A program made the translations under genes and the position numbers. DNA of 64,000 nucleotides from Adineta steineri (Eukaryota; Rotifera; Eurotatoria; Adinetida; Adinetidae): assembly GCA_905250115.1 (NCBI GenBank), contig CAJNOI010000048.1, positions 62,001-126,000 on the forward strand, written 5' to 3'. Position 1 is the stretch's first letter; each line of letters begins with the position of its first letter. Under the pieces are notes generated by a model. That model was not told where the DNA came from and searched no databases. It saw nothing but the letters and a program-made list of their open reading frames with translations. This document shows positions 11,942 to 24,793 of this stretch, piece after piece.

Positions 11942-14003
11942 TCACAAAATTATTTCGAATTTTTGAATTCGATGATTCGAATAATCAGCAACATAAAAAT
12001 TTCCTTCATTATCGAAACATAAACCACTGGGAAGATATAATTGATTTGGTTCATTTCCTTGACCATTTCCACCAACAACAACTTCACCTTCTTCTTTTCC
12101 TTCACACCAGCGTATTATTCGATCATTTCCAAAATCTGCCACGTAGATTTGACCCAAATCATCAACAATGACTCCTAGAGGTTCAGACAATTGATTAAGA
12201 CTTCCTCCGTCACCATCTCCACCAGCCATAATTCTTCCAACTTTTGCACCTTTTCTCCATTTCATTACACGATGATTGTTTTGATCTGTTACATAAAGAG
12301 ATTGATCTTCATCAACAAATATATAAGTAGGAAAATCAAATTGATTGAGTTGATTTCCTTCTCCATTTCCACCTGCTACTACAATTCCTTCGTTGTTGTA
12401 TTCACCCATTTTCCATCGTCTCACTTCATTCTTCTCACAATCAGAAACATAAAGAAATCCATGTTTATCCATTGCCAAGCGACTACAGTCAATATTCTTA
12501 ATAAGAATTTGTTGCTTTTGCTTAAACCATTGAACCACTCGTCTGTTCCCTTGATCAGCAATGATGATCGAATGATTTTGTTGATCAACAATCACATCTG
12601 TAGGTCGATTCAATTGATCTATTCGATTTCCTTTTCCATTTCCACCTGCAATGATTCGTCCTTCCTTTGCATTATATTTCCATTCAACAATACGATGATT
12701 ATCACAATCAGCAATGAAAATATTTTTGTTTTCATCGATGAAGATTCCTTCAGGGCCATTCAGTTGATTTAATTCTTGTTGGTCTCCATTTCCACCAGCC
12801 ACAGTGATGGCATTTTGTTTCCATTTGTTCCATGTTCGTTCTAGAAAATGGTGAAAACAAAAGATTTTCATGATTAGAAAAAGACGAAGAAGAAAAAAAA
12901 GAAAATTTATTTTTCGATCAACAAAAAGAAGAAGATTAATTTTGAATGAGATACTGATAATTATGTCTAATGAAAAGACAAATTTTATTTGATATTTTTT
13001 GTTGAATCTTCGAAAAAAGTTTACTGGAAAAGAGCACAGTTAACATTTGAAGTTTTTATTTAGAAAATAAAAATAGATTCTTTTGAAAAGAAAAAGAATT
13101 CGAAATTTCTAGTTTTTTTAATCAAAATTTTGAAGAGAAAGAATATTTTCATTGAATGATAGTTTATTTGTGAAATAAATTGATAAATATTACATTTGGA
13201 AAGAAAAAAAAATCGAAAAAGAGAAAAGGTTTCGTTGATCCATTTTTTGTTAAAACAAAATGTGAAAATAATTGAATTTTATCTTTATCAATTAAACGTA
13301 TCTTTTCAGTTTGATATTATTTCATATTTTATCATTCTTTTTCTATATACAAAAAATTGAATTTTCTATTCATATTAATACTATTGTTATTGATTAAATA
13401 AATCAATAATGTTCTCAATTGTTTTTATAGGTTTTTAGCATAAGTTTATAAAAAATGAAAATAATTCTTCTAGAAACTATTTCTGAAAAACTTACTTTTT
13501 GATAAAATAATTGAAATCTCATTTATAAATGATTGTGATTCTTGTTGAATAGAAATATTTGATGGCGTATTTAGTTCTTGTGTAATTTTTCTTAATTGAT
13601 TTGTTAAATAAGTGAAATTAATTTCATTAAAATCATTTTCTTTCTGAAGGTGTTTTATTTGTTCCGTTAAATCATTAAATTTCTTCTCAATATCATTAAT
13701 ACATGTTTGTAATGATTCAATGACAGTTTCTTTACACTCTTTTGCTTTTTGTTTAATTTTGTCAATTGAATCTATTTCCCATTGATCAATTTGTTTTATC
13801 AATGAATGATTATGTGGATTTTGTTTTTGTTCATTAATTTTTTCTTTAAATGCATTATAATCATCAGTAATATGATGTAATTCTTCGTTTAATCTTTGTT
13901 GATGTTCTGGTATATGTATAAAACAAAATCTTTTTGAGCATCCTTCACAAGTATATGTATTGTTTTCTCTATGACATGTGAAACATTGTGTTTTGCTTGT
14001 CAT
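11942..14003 (-). CDS. B-box / coiled-coil / NHL protein, copy B
   Basis: Exon 1 is 13496-14003 and exon 2 is 11942-12840, with a 655-bp intron (donor GTAAGT, acceptor TTCTAG); total 468 aa. The start used is ATG at 14003, since the open frame running further upstream has no support in the paralogues. The finger retains CFTC ... CEGC ... C ... H, and all six NHL blades are present (QIYVADFGNDRIIRW is blade 5). A splice-acceptor-like CTATAG lies about 30 nt before the ATG, as in copy D. Confidence 0.83.
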
Positions 14004-14929
14004 TGCTATATCTCTGAATAGAAGTCTATAGAAGAAATGAATAATGTATTTATCTACTTTTTTAGATATACACTTAAGAAAATGTCTATGTACACACGTG
14101 TACGTGGCTAGTCGGGTATGCACAAACAAGTATATGTGGCTGGTTAACTATTTACATAGCTAGGTACAACCATTTTACTAGTAAATATAAAATCATATTA
14201 TTATCTTCTATGTATATCTTTGTTAATGTAAACTAAATGTCTTATCTTTTTAATAACTTCATTTAATTCCGTACCATGCAATGTTATATTGTAAAATAAG
14301 ATTCATGGTGTAATTTCTTTCATTTATTTGTCATCATATTTCGTTAGAGAATGTTTAACATTCACTGTTTGATAATACTTAGAGAAGCAAATCATGAAGA
14401 AAATTGCATTAAAATAGAGAAATAGGCATTCTTTTTTATGTGTTTTGTTTCCATTGATAAACATTAAAATTTGCATTAAACTCATTTTGTTGGATCACCG
14501 CACCTGAAAATATATTCGTCCCATTAGTATTATCTCTTTTAAATTTCTCTTTAACTAATCGTAATTAGTATTTTATTAACAACTTTATCATTTTATCCAT
14601 ATATAGAAGATATACATACCATACTGTTACAACGAATTTTCGATTGAGCAACGTATATACTTTATAGAATCATTTGTATTTGATCAAAGACAAAACTCAT
14701 AATTTTTATTATTTAAAGAAGTTTTTGTAAATTATTTCTTGGTTTAAGAGAAGATAATAATGTTGAAAATTCATTTGATTTTTGAATTTAATGAATAACT
14801 TGATCAAAATTTATACACATAAAAGTTGAATCAGTTTTACTTGTTGATGCTAAAGAAAGTAAAACATCTATATAGAGAGAAAAGCAAACATTGAATTGAT
14901 AATTAACGTAATTTTCGTGATAGATTTAT

Positions 14930-15112
14930 ATTTAAAGATCATTGATTTGTTGATGATAAACAAGATGAACATGTTGGATTTTCTGTTTTAGTTAAAGAAG
15001 GTATTGTTAATGAACGAAGATCAGCTTGAAGTTTTAATGAGACTGATGATGAAGGTTTAGATGATAAAATTAAACCAGATGTAAAAGAAGTTTTAAGTAA
15101 TAATGAAAAGGA
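14930..15112 (-). pseudogene. Ser/Thr-rich coding relic, repeat-unit copy 1
   Basis: On the minus strand this reads as a Ser/Thr-rich peptide (LQADLRSLTIPSLTKTE, then LSSTNQ) ending in a stop. The same peptide recurs, with different stops and frameshifts, in the next three spacers. No start codon, exon partner or domain is recognised. It may be the decayed tail of a neighbouring gene captured in the tandem unit. Confidence 0.4.
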
Positions 15113-15182
15113 TATAAGTGTCGGTGTGAATACGGTTGAGTAGGCGCAGGTTCATGTTTTATTTACTCACACTCACATACTA
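15113..15182. repeat. GTGTGGG-type hairpin between B and C
   Basis: The left arm is degenerate (gtgtcggtgtgaatacgg) and the right arm reads actcacactcacatac, with a conserved loop ttcatgttttattta. The same loop is present in the B/C, C/D, D/E and E/F spacers, so it was carried along by the tandem duplication. Confidence 0.55.
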
Positions 15183-15347
15183 GAAAAAAAGATTTTTCTT
15201 AGTTCTTTCGTCAAAATATGTCTTTATTTTTAAGTTTTAATCGATTTTTTTTATCGATTTTCAACAGTAAAACTTTATTTTCCCTTCTATTTCTCAATTA
15301 TTTATTCAATAAAACATTTTTTATTTCTATCAAAATCAAAATTACAT

Positions 15348-17368
15348 TTACAAAACTACTTCAAATTTTACAATCCGATGATTAAAATGATCAGTAACAT
15401 AAAGATTTCCTCCGTCATCAAAAAATAAGCCCACAGGACCATCCAACTGATTTTCTTCACCATTTCCACTAACAACAACTTCACCTTCTTCTTTCCCTTC
15501 ACACCACCGCATTATTCGATCATTCCCAAGATCAGCCACATAAATTTGACCCAAATCATCAACAACTATTCCTTCAGGTAAAGACAAGTGATTGAGATTT
15601 CTTCCTTCACCATTTCCTCCAGCTACAATTGCTCCTTCTTTTGCACCTTTTCTCCATTTCATTACACGATTATTGTATCTATCCGATACATAAACAGATT
15701 GATCTTCATCAACAAAGATAAAAGTCGGACAATTGAATTGATCGAGTTTATGTCCTTGTCCATTTCCACCTGCCACTATAATTCCTTCATTGTCATAATC
15801 TCCTATTTTCCATCGTCTCACTTCACTCTTCTTCCAATCAGAAATATAAAGATATCCATGTTTATCGATTGCCAAACCATAACAGTCAATATCGTCAATG
15901 AGAATTTGTTGCTTTTGATTGAACCATTGAATCACTCGGCTGTTTCCATTATCAGCAATGATAATCGAATAAGTTTGTTGATCAATAATCACATCTGTTG
16001 GACAATTCAATTGATCAAATCGATCTCCTTTCTTATTTCCACCTGCAATGATCTGTCCTTGTTTTGCATTACATTTCCATTCAACAATACGATTATTTTC
16101 ACGATCAGCAATGAAAATATTTTTGTTTTTATCAATAAACATTCCAACAGGACCATTGAGTTGATTTAATTTTTGTCCTTCTTTATTTCCACCAGCTACG
16201 GTGATGCCATTTTGCTTCCATTTATTGAATTTTGATTCTAGAAAATAATGGAAATAAAAGATTTTGATGAAAAGTAGAGAATTTGTTTTTCACCGAAGAA
16301 AGAGAAAAGATTAGTTTCCGATGAAACTTTGATTTTGTTTTTTTTATTAATAGTTGAATTTTGAAAAGAATTTTATTAAAAAAATAAATCATTTGAAGTT
16401 TTATATCTGGAAAATAGAAACAAATTAATTCTATAGAATAAATTTATTTTCTAAGAATATATTCTATACAAATACTAAAGAAATCGAATGACAACTTATT
16501 ATTATAGCTATGACAAAAATCGGATTTTTTCCTTCGAGATAAAAGAGAAATGTCGCTTTAACTGTGGTAAAGAAAAGAGAATAAAAACATTTGATTTTTC
16601 TAATTTATTTAAAACTACTATAAAATATCTAAAGTGATAAAGTTTTAGCAATATATCTTAAATAATTACTTTTTTTTCTTACAAGAGTTAACAAAAATTG
16701 AAGAAAAATTAATTTTTCAATTTAATATTATTTCATATTCCATCCTTCTTTTCTCTTCTTCATCATTATTTTTTGTTGTATTACAATTTTTCAATATAAG
16801 TCCATCGAAAAGCAGTATGTTTCTTTTAGAGATTATTCCTTGAAAACTTACTTTTAGATGAAATAATTGAAATATCACTAATAAATGATTGTGAGTTTTG
16901 TTGAATAGATATATTTACGGGATGATTTAATTCATGTGTAATTTCTGTTAATTGATTTTTTAAATAGTTTAAATTAATTTCATTGAAATCATTTGCTTTC
17001 TGAAGTTGCTGTATTTGTTTATTTAAATCATTAAATTTATTTTCAATATCATTAATAAATGTTTGTGAAGATTTAAGAACAATTTTTCTAAAATTTTGTG
17101 CTTTTTGTTGAATTGTTTCAATTGAATTTATTTCCCATTGATCAATTTGTTTTATTAATGCATCATTTTGTGGATTTTGTTTGTGTTCATTTATTCTTTG
17201 TTTAAATTCATTATAACCATGACTAATATGATTTAGTTCATCATTCAATCTTTGTTGATGTTCTGCTAAATCCATATAACAAAATCTTTTTGAACATCCT
17301 TCACAAGTATAAATATTGTTTTCTCTATCACATGTAAAACATTTTCTTTTATTGTTTGCCGTAGCCAT
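15348..17368 (-). CDS. B-box / coiled-coil / NHL protein, copy C
   Basis: Exon 1 is 16852-17368 and exon 2 is 15348-16237, with a 614-bp intron; total 468 aa. Exon 2 has no ATG at its 5' end because it is an internal exon; the frame continues upstream from the first methionine (16142) through the conserved NKWKQNGITVAGG segment to the splice site. The finger reads CFTC ... CEGC ... FC ... H. Six NHL blades are intact. Nothing marks it as inactive. Confidence 0.83.
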
Positions 17369-18214
17369 GTGTTAGAATAAAAGTTTATAAAAGAAATGAA
17401 TAGTTGTTTATCTGCTGTTTAAGATATCAGCTTAAGAAAGTGTTTATGCACACGTGTACATGGTTAGTCGGCTATGTACACAGCTGAGTATAACCATTTT
17501 ATCAGTAAATATAAAATCATACTGTTCTCTTGTATGTATTTCTTTGTTAATATAAACTAAATATTTTATCTTTTTAATAATTTCATTCAACTCTGTATCA
17601 TGCACGTTGAATTTTACAATAAAATTCATAATTTTATTTGTTTTCGAACAGAATCGCCATGATAGCATATATACATACATTATATTTCAATATTGAAAAC
17701 GATGAAAGAATTCTTTCATTTATTTGTTATTATATTTTGTTAGAGAACATTTCACATTCACTGTTTGATAATACGCACAGAATAAAAGCATGAAAAAAAT
17801 TGTATAAAAATGGTGAAACAGGTATTACTTTTTATGTGTTTTATTTTGATTGATTAAGGTTAAAGTTTGCATTAGACTCATTTCGTGGAAGCACTACAAA
17901 TGAGAACATATTCATCCCATCAGTATTATTCTTTTTAAATTTTTCTTTAAATAATCGTAATTAGTATTTAATAACAACTATATTATTTCATCGATATATA
18001 GAAGATCTACATATGCTATTGATACAATGAATTTTTGATTGAGCAACGTATATACTTTACACAATCATTTGTTTTTGAATCAGGGTAAAATTCACAATTT
18101 TCATTATTTAAAGAAGATTTTTGTAAATTATTTGTTGATTCAAGAGAGGATGATAATGCTAAACAAAGAAAAAGAATAGATAGAAAATATTTAATTGTTA
18201 ATTAACTTGATTTT

Positions 18215-18400
18215 CGTGGCAGATTTATATTTGAAGGTTCTTGATTTGTTGATGATAAACGAGATGAACATGTTGCAATATTCTGTTTTAGTTGAAGAAG
18301 GTATTGTTAATGAACGAAGATCAGCTTGAAATCTTGATGATGGAGGTTTAGGTGATAAAATTACACGAAAAGTAAAAGAAGTTTTGGGTAATGATGAAAT
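18215..18400 (-). pseudogene. Ser/Thr-rich coding relic, repeat-unit copy 2
   Basis: Homologous to 14930-15112. The FQADLRSLTIPSSTKTE peptide is present but then frameshifted, so the frame breaks before LSSTNQ. This supports decay rather than a maintained exon. Confidence 0.4.
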
Positions 18401-18457
18401 GGGTGTGGGTACGGTTGGGTAGGCGTAGGTTTATGTTTTATTTACCCACTCACATCC
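18400..18457. repeat. GTGTGGG-type hairpin between C and D
   Basis: The left arm gggtgtgggtacggttgggt and right arm tttacccactcacatcc flank the conserved loop with ttatgtttta. The left arm here is the best GTGTGGG match among the array copies. Confidence 0.6.
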
Positions 18458-18625
18458 TAAAAAAAAGATTTCTCTTCGTTCTTTTCTTATCAGCAATTTC
18501 TTTTTTTTTTCAAAATTTATTCGACTTTTTTCAATAATATAACTTTACGTTTTTTTTGTTTCTATTTCGTCATTTTTTATTTTAACAAAAATTTTGTTTT
18601 CTTGTCTACAAAATTAAAACATCAA

Positions 18626-20658
18626 TTACAAAACTATATCGAATTTTTGAATTCGATGATTCCAGCCATCAACAACATAAAGATTGCCCTCGTTATCAAA
18701 AGATAAACCATAAGGATTATTCAGTTGATTTGATTCGTTTCCTTTTCCATTTCCACCAACAACAATTTCACCTTCTTCTTTTCCTTCACAACAACGCATT
18801 ATTCGATGATTCTGACTATCTGCCACATAGATGTGACCCAAATGATCAACAATTACTCCTCGAGGATAAGACAATTGATTGAGATTTCTTCCTTGACCAT
18901 TTCCCCCAGCTACAACTGTTCCTTGTTTTGCACCTTTTTTCCATTTCACCACACGATTATTGTTTCCATCTGATACATAAATCGATTGGTCTTCATCAAC
19001 AAACATAAAAGTAGGATGGTTGAGTTTCTGTCCTTCACCATTTCCACCTGCAACTAAAATTCCTTCGTTGTTGTATTCACCAATTTTCCACCGTCTCACT
19101 TCATCCATCTGATAATCAGAAATATAAAGAAATCCATTTTTATCCATTGCTAGGCCATAACAGTCAATATTATCGATGAGAATTTGTTGATTTTGATTCA
19201 ACCATTGAATCACTCGTCTGTTATTATAATCAGCAATGATGATCGAATGATTTTGTTGATCAATAATCACATCTGTTGGGTAGTTCAATTGATTTATTCG
19301 ATGTCCTTCTCCATTTCCACCTGCAACAATTTTTCCTTTCTTTGAATTATATTTCCATTCAACAATACGATGATTATAAGAATCAGCGATGAAAATATTT
19401 TTCTTTTTGTCAATAAGGATTCCTGTAGGGCGATTGACTTGATTTAATTCTTTTCCTTCTCCATTTCCACCAGCTACGGTGATGCCATTTTGTTTCCATT
19501 TATTGAATTTTGATTCTAGAAAAGAATGAAAATAAAAGATTTTGATGAAAAGAAGAAGAAAATTTTGTTGTTTATCGAAGAAAAAAAGAAAAGATTAGTT
19601 TTCAATGAAACCTTGAGCTTGTTTTTTTGTTAATAGTTGAATTTTGAAAAGAATTTTATGAAAAAAAACAAATTATTTGAAGTTTTGTATTTAGAAAATA
19701 AAAATAAATTCTTATCAGAAGAATTTTAATCACAAAATCTTTTATAATATCTCACTTATCTATTTTCTATTGTGTAACTATCATAAATTCTATAGAATAT
19801 ATTTATTTTGCAACAATTTATTCGATAAAAATAATAAAGAAATAAAATGATAAATTATTATTATAGCTATATGACAAATTCGAAATTTTTTTGTTTCAAA
19901 TGGAAGAAAACTTCATTTTTAATTTAATATTATTTCATCTCCTATCATTCTTTTATTTTATATATAAATAAATTAAATTTTGTATTTCTATCAATTTTAA
20001 TATTACTGATTAAAAAAATCAATAGTATTCTCAATATTTCTTCATTTCTTCATTCCTAGTTCTTATTGTTTTACAGTTTTTCAATATACTTTCGTCGAAA
20101 ATTAATATATTTCTTTTAGAGATTATTTGTTGAAAACTTACTTTTTGATAAAACAATTGAAATCTCCTTCATAAATGATTGTGATTCTCGTTGAATAGAA
20201 ATATTTGATGGATTATTTAATTCTTCTGTAATTTCTATTAATTGATTTGTTAAATAATTGAAATTAATTTCATTAAAATCATTTTCTTTCTGAAGTTGTT
20301 GTATTTGTTCCGTTAAATCATTGAATTTCTTCTCAATATCATTAATACATGTTTGAGATAATTTAATGACAATTTCTCTACACTCTTTCGCTTTTTGTTG
20401 AATTATTTCAATTGAATCTATTTCCCATTGGTCAATTTGATTTATTAATGCATGATTTTGTGGATTTTGTTTTTGTTCATTAATTCTTTCTTTAAATGCA
20501 TTATAATCATCAATGATATGATGTAGTTCTTCATTTAATCTTTTGTGATGTTCTGCTAAATCCATAAAGCAAAATTCTTTTGAACATCCTTTACAAGAAT
20601 ATGTAATTTTTTCTTTATTACATGTGAAACATTGTGTTTTGTTATTTGCCATTGGCAT
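18626..20658 (-). CDS. B-box / coiled-coil / NHL protein, copy D
   Basis: Exon 1 is 20142-20658 and exon 2 is 18626-19515, with a 626-bp intron; total 468 aa. The start chosen is MPMANNK at 20658, matching the paralogue starts; an alternative ATG lies six bases inside. Blade 1 must be read upstream of the first in-frame ATG of exon 2 (19288). The finger has CFTC ... CKGC ... FC ... H. Confidence 0.83.
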
Positions 20659-21429
20659 GTCTTTGAATAGAAGACTATAGAAGAAATGAATAATGTATGT
20701 ATCTACTCTTTTTAGATATAAATTTAAGAAAGTGTTTATGCACACGTGTTCATGGTTAGTCAGTTATGTACACACGCGTGCATGTGGCTGGCTAACTATT
20801 TGCACATCTAAGTATAAGCAGTTTACTAGTAAATATAAAATCATACTGTTCTCTTATATGTATTTCTTTGTTAATATAAACTAAATGTCTTCGAACAGGA
20901 TCACGATGATAGCACACATACATTATATTTCGTTAGAGAATATTTAACATGAAAAAAATTGCATTAAAATGGTGAAAGAGATATTATTTTTTATATATTT
21001 TATTTTGATAAGTTAGAATTAAAATTTGTAATAAACTCATCTCGTGGGAACACTGTAACTGGAAACATATTCGTCCCATCAATATTATCCCCTTTAAAAT
21101 TCTCTTTAACTAATCGTAATTAGTATTTAATAACAGATATATTTATTCATCGATATATAAATGATCTACATATGCTATTGACACAATGAAATTTCAATCA
21201 AACAACGTCTATGCTTTATATGATCATGTGCATTTGAATCAGGACAAAATTCAGAATCTTTATTATTTGTTCATTTAAAAGAAGATAATAATGTTGAAAA
21301 GTCATTTGATGAAGGAATTGATCAAAATTTATACATATGAAAGTTGAATCCGTTTTAATTGTTGATGCTGAATAAAGAAAAAAAATAGATAGAAAATATT
21401 CAATTGATAATTAACCTAATTTTTGTGGT

Positions 21430-21690
21430 AGATTTATATTTAAAGGTCCTTGATTTGTTGATGATAAACGAGATGATTTATCCGTTGTTCTTGAGGAAAA
21501 TGTTCCAGTTGTGAATGAAATTGATTGAAGTTTTGCTGATAGAAAAGATGAACATGTTATATTTCTGTTTTAATTAAAGGATGTGTTGTTAATGAACGAA
21601 GATCAGCTTGAAGTTTTAATGAGACTGATGATGAAGGTTTAGGTGGCGAGACTAAATCAAAAGTAAAAGAAGTTTTAGGTAACGATGAAA
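21430..21690 (-). pseudogene. Ser/Thr-rich coding relic, repeat-unit copy 3
   Basis: The longest copy. Reading minus-strand frames it gives LKLQADLRSL, a stop near a point of frame loss, then SISFTTGTFSSRTTDKSSRL and SSTNQGPLNINLPQKLG before a stop. It carries about 80 bp not present in the other copies, so it may be closest to the ancestral exon. Confidence 0.4.
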
Positions 21691-21762
21691 AGGGTGTAAG
21701 TGTCGATGTGAATACGGATGAGTAGGCGTAGGTTCATGTTTTATTTACCCACGCTCACGTAC
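21690..21762. repeat. GTGTGGG-type hairpin between D and E
   Basis: Left arm gggtgtaagtgtcgatgtg; right arm tttacccacgctcacgtac; loop with ttcatgtttta as in the sister units. Confidence 0.5.
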
Positions 21763-21929
21763 TAGAAAAAAGACTTTTCTTCGTACTTTTCTTATCAACA
21801 ACTTCTCTTTCTTCAAATTTTATTCGATTTTTCGTTAATATTCAATAATAAAATTTGACTTTTTCTTTTGTTTCTCGGTTATTTATTTAACAAAAAATTA
21901 ATTTTGTTTTTAGCAAAACTAAAATTCAT

Positions 21930-23702
21930 TCACAAAATTATTTCAAAGTTTTGAATTCGATGATTCGAATGATCAGCAACATAAAGATTGCCTTCATCAT
22001 CAAAAGATAAACCCATGGGACCATTCAATTGATTTGGTTTATGTTTTCCTCCATTTCCACCAACAACAATTTCACCTTCTTCTTTTCCTTCACACCAACG
22101 CATTATTCGATTATTGTTACAATCTGCTATATATATTTGACCTAAATCATCAACAATTACTCCTTGAGGAAGATACAGTTGATTCAGATTTTTTCCATGA
22201 CCATTTCCTCCAGCTACAATTGTTCCTTCTTTTGCATCTTTTCTCCATTTCATAACGCGATGATTGTTATGATCTGATACATAAACAGATTGTTCTTCAT
22301 CAACAAAGATAAAAGCAGGATAATTAAGTTGATAGAGTTGATTTCCTCGTCCATTCCCACCTGCCACTATAATTCCTTCATTGTCATAATCTCCTATTTT
22401 CCATCGTCTCACTTCATCCTTCTTATAGTTAGAAACATAAAGAAATCCATGCTTATCCATTGCCAAGCCACGACAGTTAATATTGTCGATAAGAATTTGT
22501 TGGTTTTGATTTAACCATTGAATTACTCGTCGGTTCCCTTGATCAGCAATGATGATCGAATGATTTTGTTGATCAATAATCAGATCTGTTGGATGATTCA
22601 TTTGATTTTCTTGTCCATTTCTATTTGCAATGATTTGTCCTTTCTTTTCATTATATTTCCATTCAACAATACGGTTATTGTAAGAATCAGCGATGAAAAT
22701 ATTTTTCTTTGTATCAATAAAGGTGCCTGTAGGATGATTGAGTTGATTTAATTTTTGTCCTTTTCCATTTCCACCAGCCACAGTGATGGCATTTTGTTTC
22801 CATTTGTTGGATGTTGGTCCTATAAATATATTTAATAAGGAAACGAATTGTATTTTATTTCTGTACTTATTTATCAAGAACTTCAAAGAATAAAATATCT
22901 AGAGTGATAAAATTCTAGCAATATTTCTTAATAAATTATTTGATTTTTGTTAGAATAATGAACGAAATTTGAAAATAATCCAATTTTGTTGTTATCAATC
23001 AAACATCTTTTCAAACTTTGAGAAAAATGTTTTTTATTTAACTTTTATTTCATATCTTATTATTCTTTTCTTTACATACAAATATGTTTAGTCTTCTATT
23101 TATATTAATACTGTTGCTATTGGTTTAATTAATAAATAAATGAATAGCATTTTCGATTTTTTTTCTCTACTTTTTACAAACTTACTTTGCAATGGACTAA
23201 CTGAAATTTCATTTATAAATGGTTCAGAATCTTGTTCAATAGAAATCTTTGGTGGGTTATTTGATTCTTGTCTAATTTTCATTAATTCATTTCTTAAATA
23301 GTTTAAATTTATCTCATTAAATTCATTTTCATTGCGAATTTGTTTTAGTTGTTCATTTAAATCATTAAATTTCTTTTCAATATCGTTCAGAAATGTTTGG
23401 GAAGATTTAATCACTATTTCTCTGCGATCGTTTGCTTCTTGTTTAATTTTTTCAATTGAATCTATTTCCCACTGATTAATTTCATTTATTAATGAAAGAT
23501 CATGTGGATTCGGTTTTTGTTCACTAAATCTGTGTTTGAATTGGTCATAATCATTAATAATAAGTTGTAGTTCTTTATTTAATATTTGACGATGTATTGT
23601 TAAGTCCATTAAACAAAATTTTTTCGAACATCCTTCACAAAGATATGTTATTTTATCTTTATTACATATAATGCATAGTGTTTTATTATTTTTCATTGCC
23701 AT
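21930..23702 (-). CDS. B-box / coiled-coil / NHL protein, copy E
   Basis: Exon 1 is 23186-23702 and exon 2 is 21930-22819, with a 366-bp intron (acceptor TTATAG, as in copy F, instead of TTCTAG); total 468 aa. The start is MAMKNNK at 23702. The finger is of the CIIC ... CEGC type shared with A and F, while the 5' flank resembles B-D, so this copy is mosaic between the two subgroups. Six NHL blades are intact, ending in HRIQNFEIIL. Confidence 0.83.
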
Positions 23703-24793
23703 GTGGTTGAATATAAATTTCTAGAAGGAATGAATATGTATTTATCCACTTTTTCACATATAAACTTAAGAATGTGTCTATGTACACACGTGTACATGAT
23801 TAGTCGGCTATGTGCACACAAGTGTATCTCTGACTAATTATTTACACAACTAGGCATAACCATTTTATTAGTAAATATAAAGTCATATTTTTCTAATAAT
23901 TTCGATTAACTGTGTATCACGCACGTTTTGTTTTAAATTAGAATTTGTAATGTAACCGAGCCGATCCTTGATTTGGTATTGATCCATCTTTTATTTGCGT
24001 TCGAAACAGAATCACGATGATAGCATACATACATTATATTTCGTTAGAGAATATTTAACATTCACTGTTTGTTTGATGATACTCACAGAATAAAATCATG
24101 AAAAAAATCTCATTAAAATGGTGAAACACATATTATTATTTTTAATTTTATTTTCATTCATTAAGGTTAAAGTTTGTATTAAACTCATCTCGTGGGAGCA
24201 CTTTAACTGGAAACATATTCGTCCCATCAGTATTATCCCCTTTAAAATTCTCTTTAAGTAGTCATAATTAGTATTTAATTAAAAACTTTATTATTTGAAG
24301 AAGATTTCTGTAAATTATTTGTTGATTCAGCAGAAGATAATAATTTTGAAAATTCATTTAAGGAAGAAGTTGAATCAGTTTTGATTGTTGATGCTAAATA
24401 AAGAAGAGAAAAAACAGACAGGAAATGTTGAATTGATAATTAACCTAATTTTCGTGATAGATTCATATTTAAGTGTTCTTGATTTGTTGATAATGAACGG
24501 GATGAACATGTTAGATTTTTTGTTTTAGTTAAATTACATGAAAAGTAAAAGAAGTTTTGGGTATCGATTAAAAGAGTGTGAGTATTGCTGGGTAAGCGTA
24601 GGTTCATGTTTTATTTACCCACATTAACATCCTAAAAAGAAAGATTTCTCTTCGTTCTTTTCTTATCAATAACTTCTTTTTCTTCAAATTTTATTTGATT
24701 TTCAATACTACAATTTCACTTTTTTTTATTTTTATTTCGTCATTTTTTATTTAACAAAAAATTCTTTTCTTGTCTACAAAATCAAAACGTCAT
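23703..24793. other. Spacer between copies E and F with short relic and hairpin
   Basis: A shortened form of the array spacer. The Ser-rich relic is reduced to scraps at about 24460-24570 and the hairpin lies at about 24574-24630 (gagtgtgagtattgctgggt and tttacccacattaacatcc). No intact gene is seen. Confidence 0.55.
24574..24630. repeat. GTGTGGG-type hairpin between E and F
   Basis: The most degenerate of the array hairpins, recognised by its conserved loop ttcatgttttattta and its position in the unit. Confidence 0.45.

Larger units (their letters stand above)
14004..15347. other. Spacer between copies B and C with relic and hairpin
   Basis: Holds the 5' flank of gene B, a Ser-rich coding relic (about 14930-15112, minus) and a GTGTGGG hairpin (about 15113-15182). 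No intact gene is seen. Confidence 0.6.
17369..18625. other. Spacer between copies C and D with relic and hairpin
   Basis: Contains the same elements as the B/C spacer: shared 5' flank, the Ser-rich relic (about 18215-18400, minus) and a hairpin (about 18400-18457). No intact gene is seen. Confidence 0.6.
20659..21929. other. Spacer between copies D and E with relic and hairpin
   Basis: Shared flank, the longest version of the Ser-rich relic (about 21430-21690, minus), and a hairpin (about 21690-21762). An open frame at 20693-20884 (+) is antisense to the 5' flank and not credible. Confidence 0.6.

Noticed and set aside
15348..19288. Copies C, D and F as 5'-truncated NHL genes
   Set aside because: The frame stays open upstream of the first methionine to the splice acceptor, and the missing blade is present; exon 2 is simply an internal-type exon without an ATG.
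20693..20884. Small Cys-containing protein upstream of copy D
   Set aside because: It lies antisense in the duplicated 5' flank and the frame is not kept in sister units.
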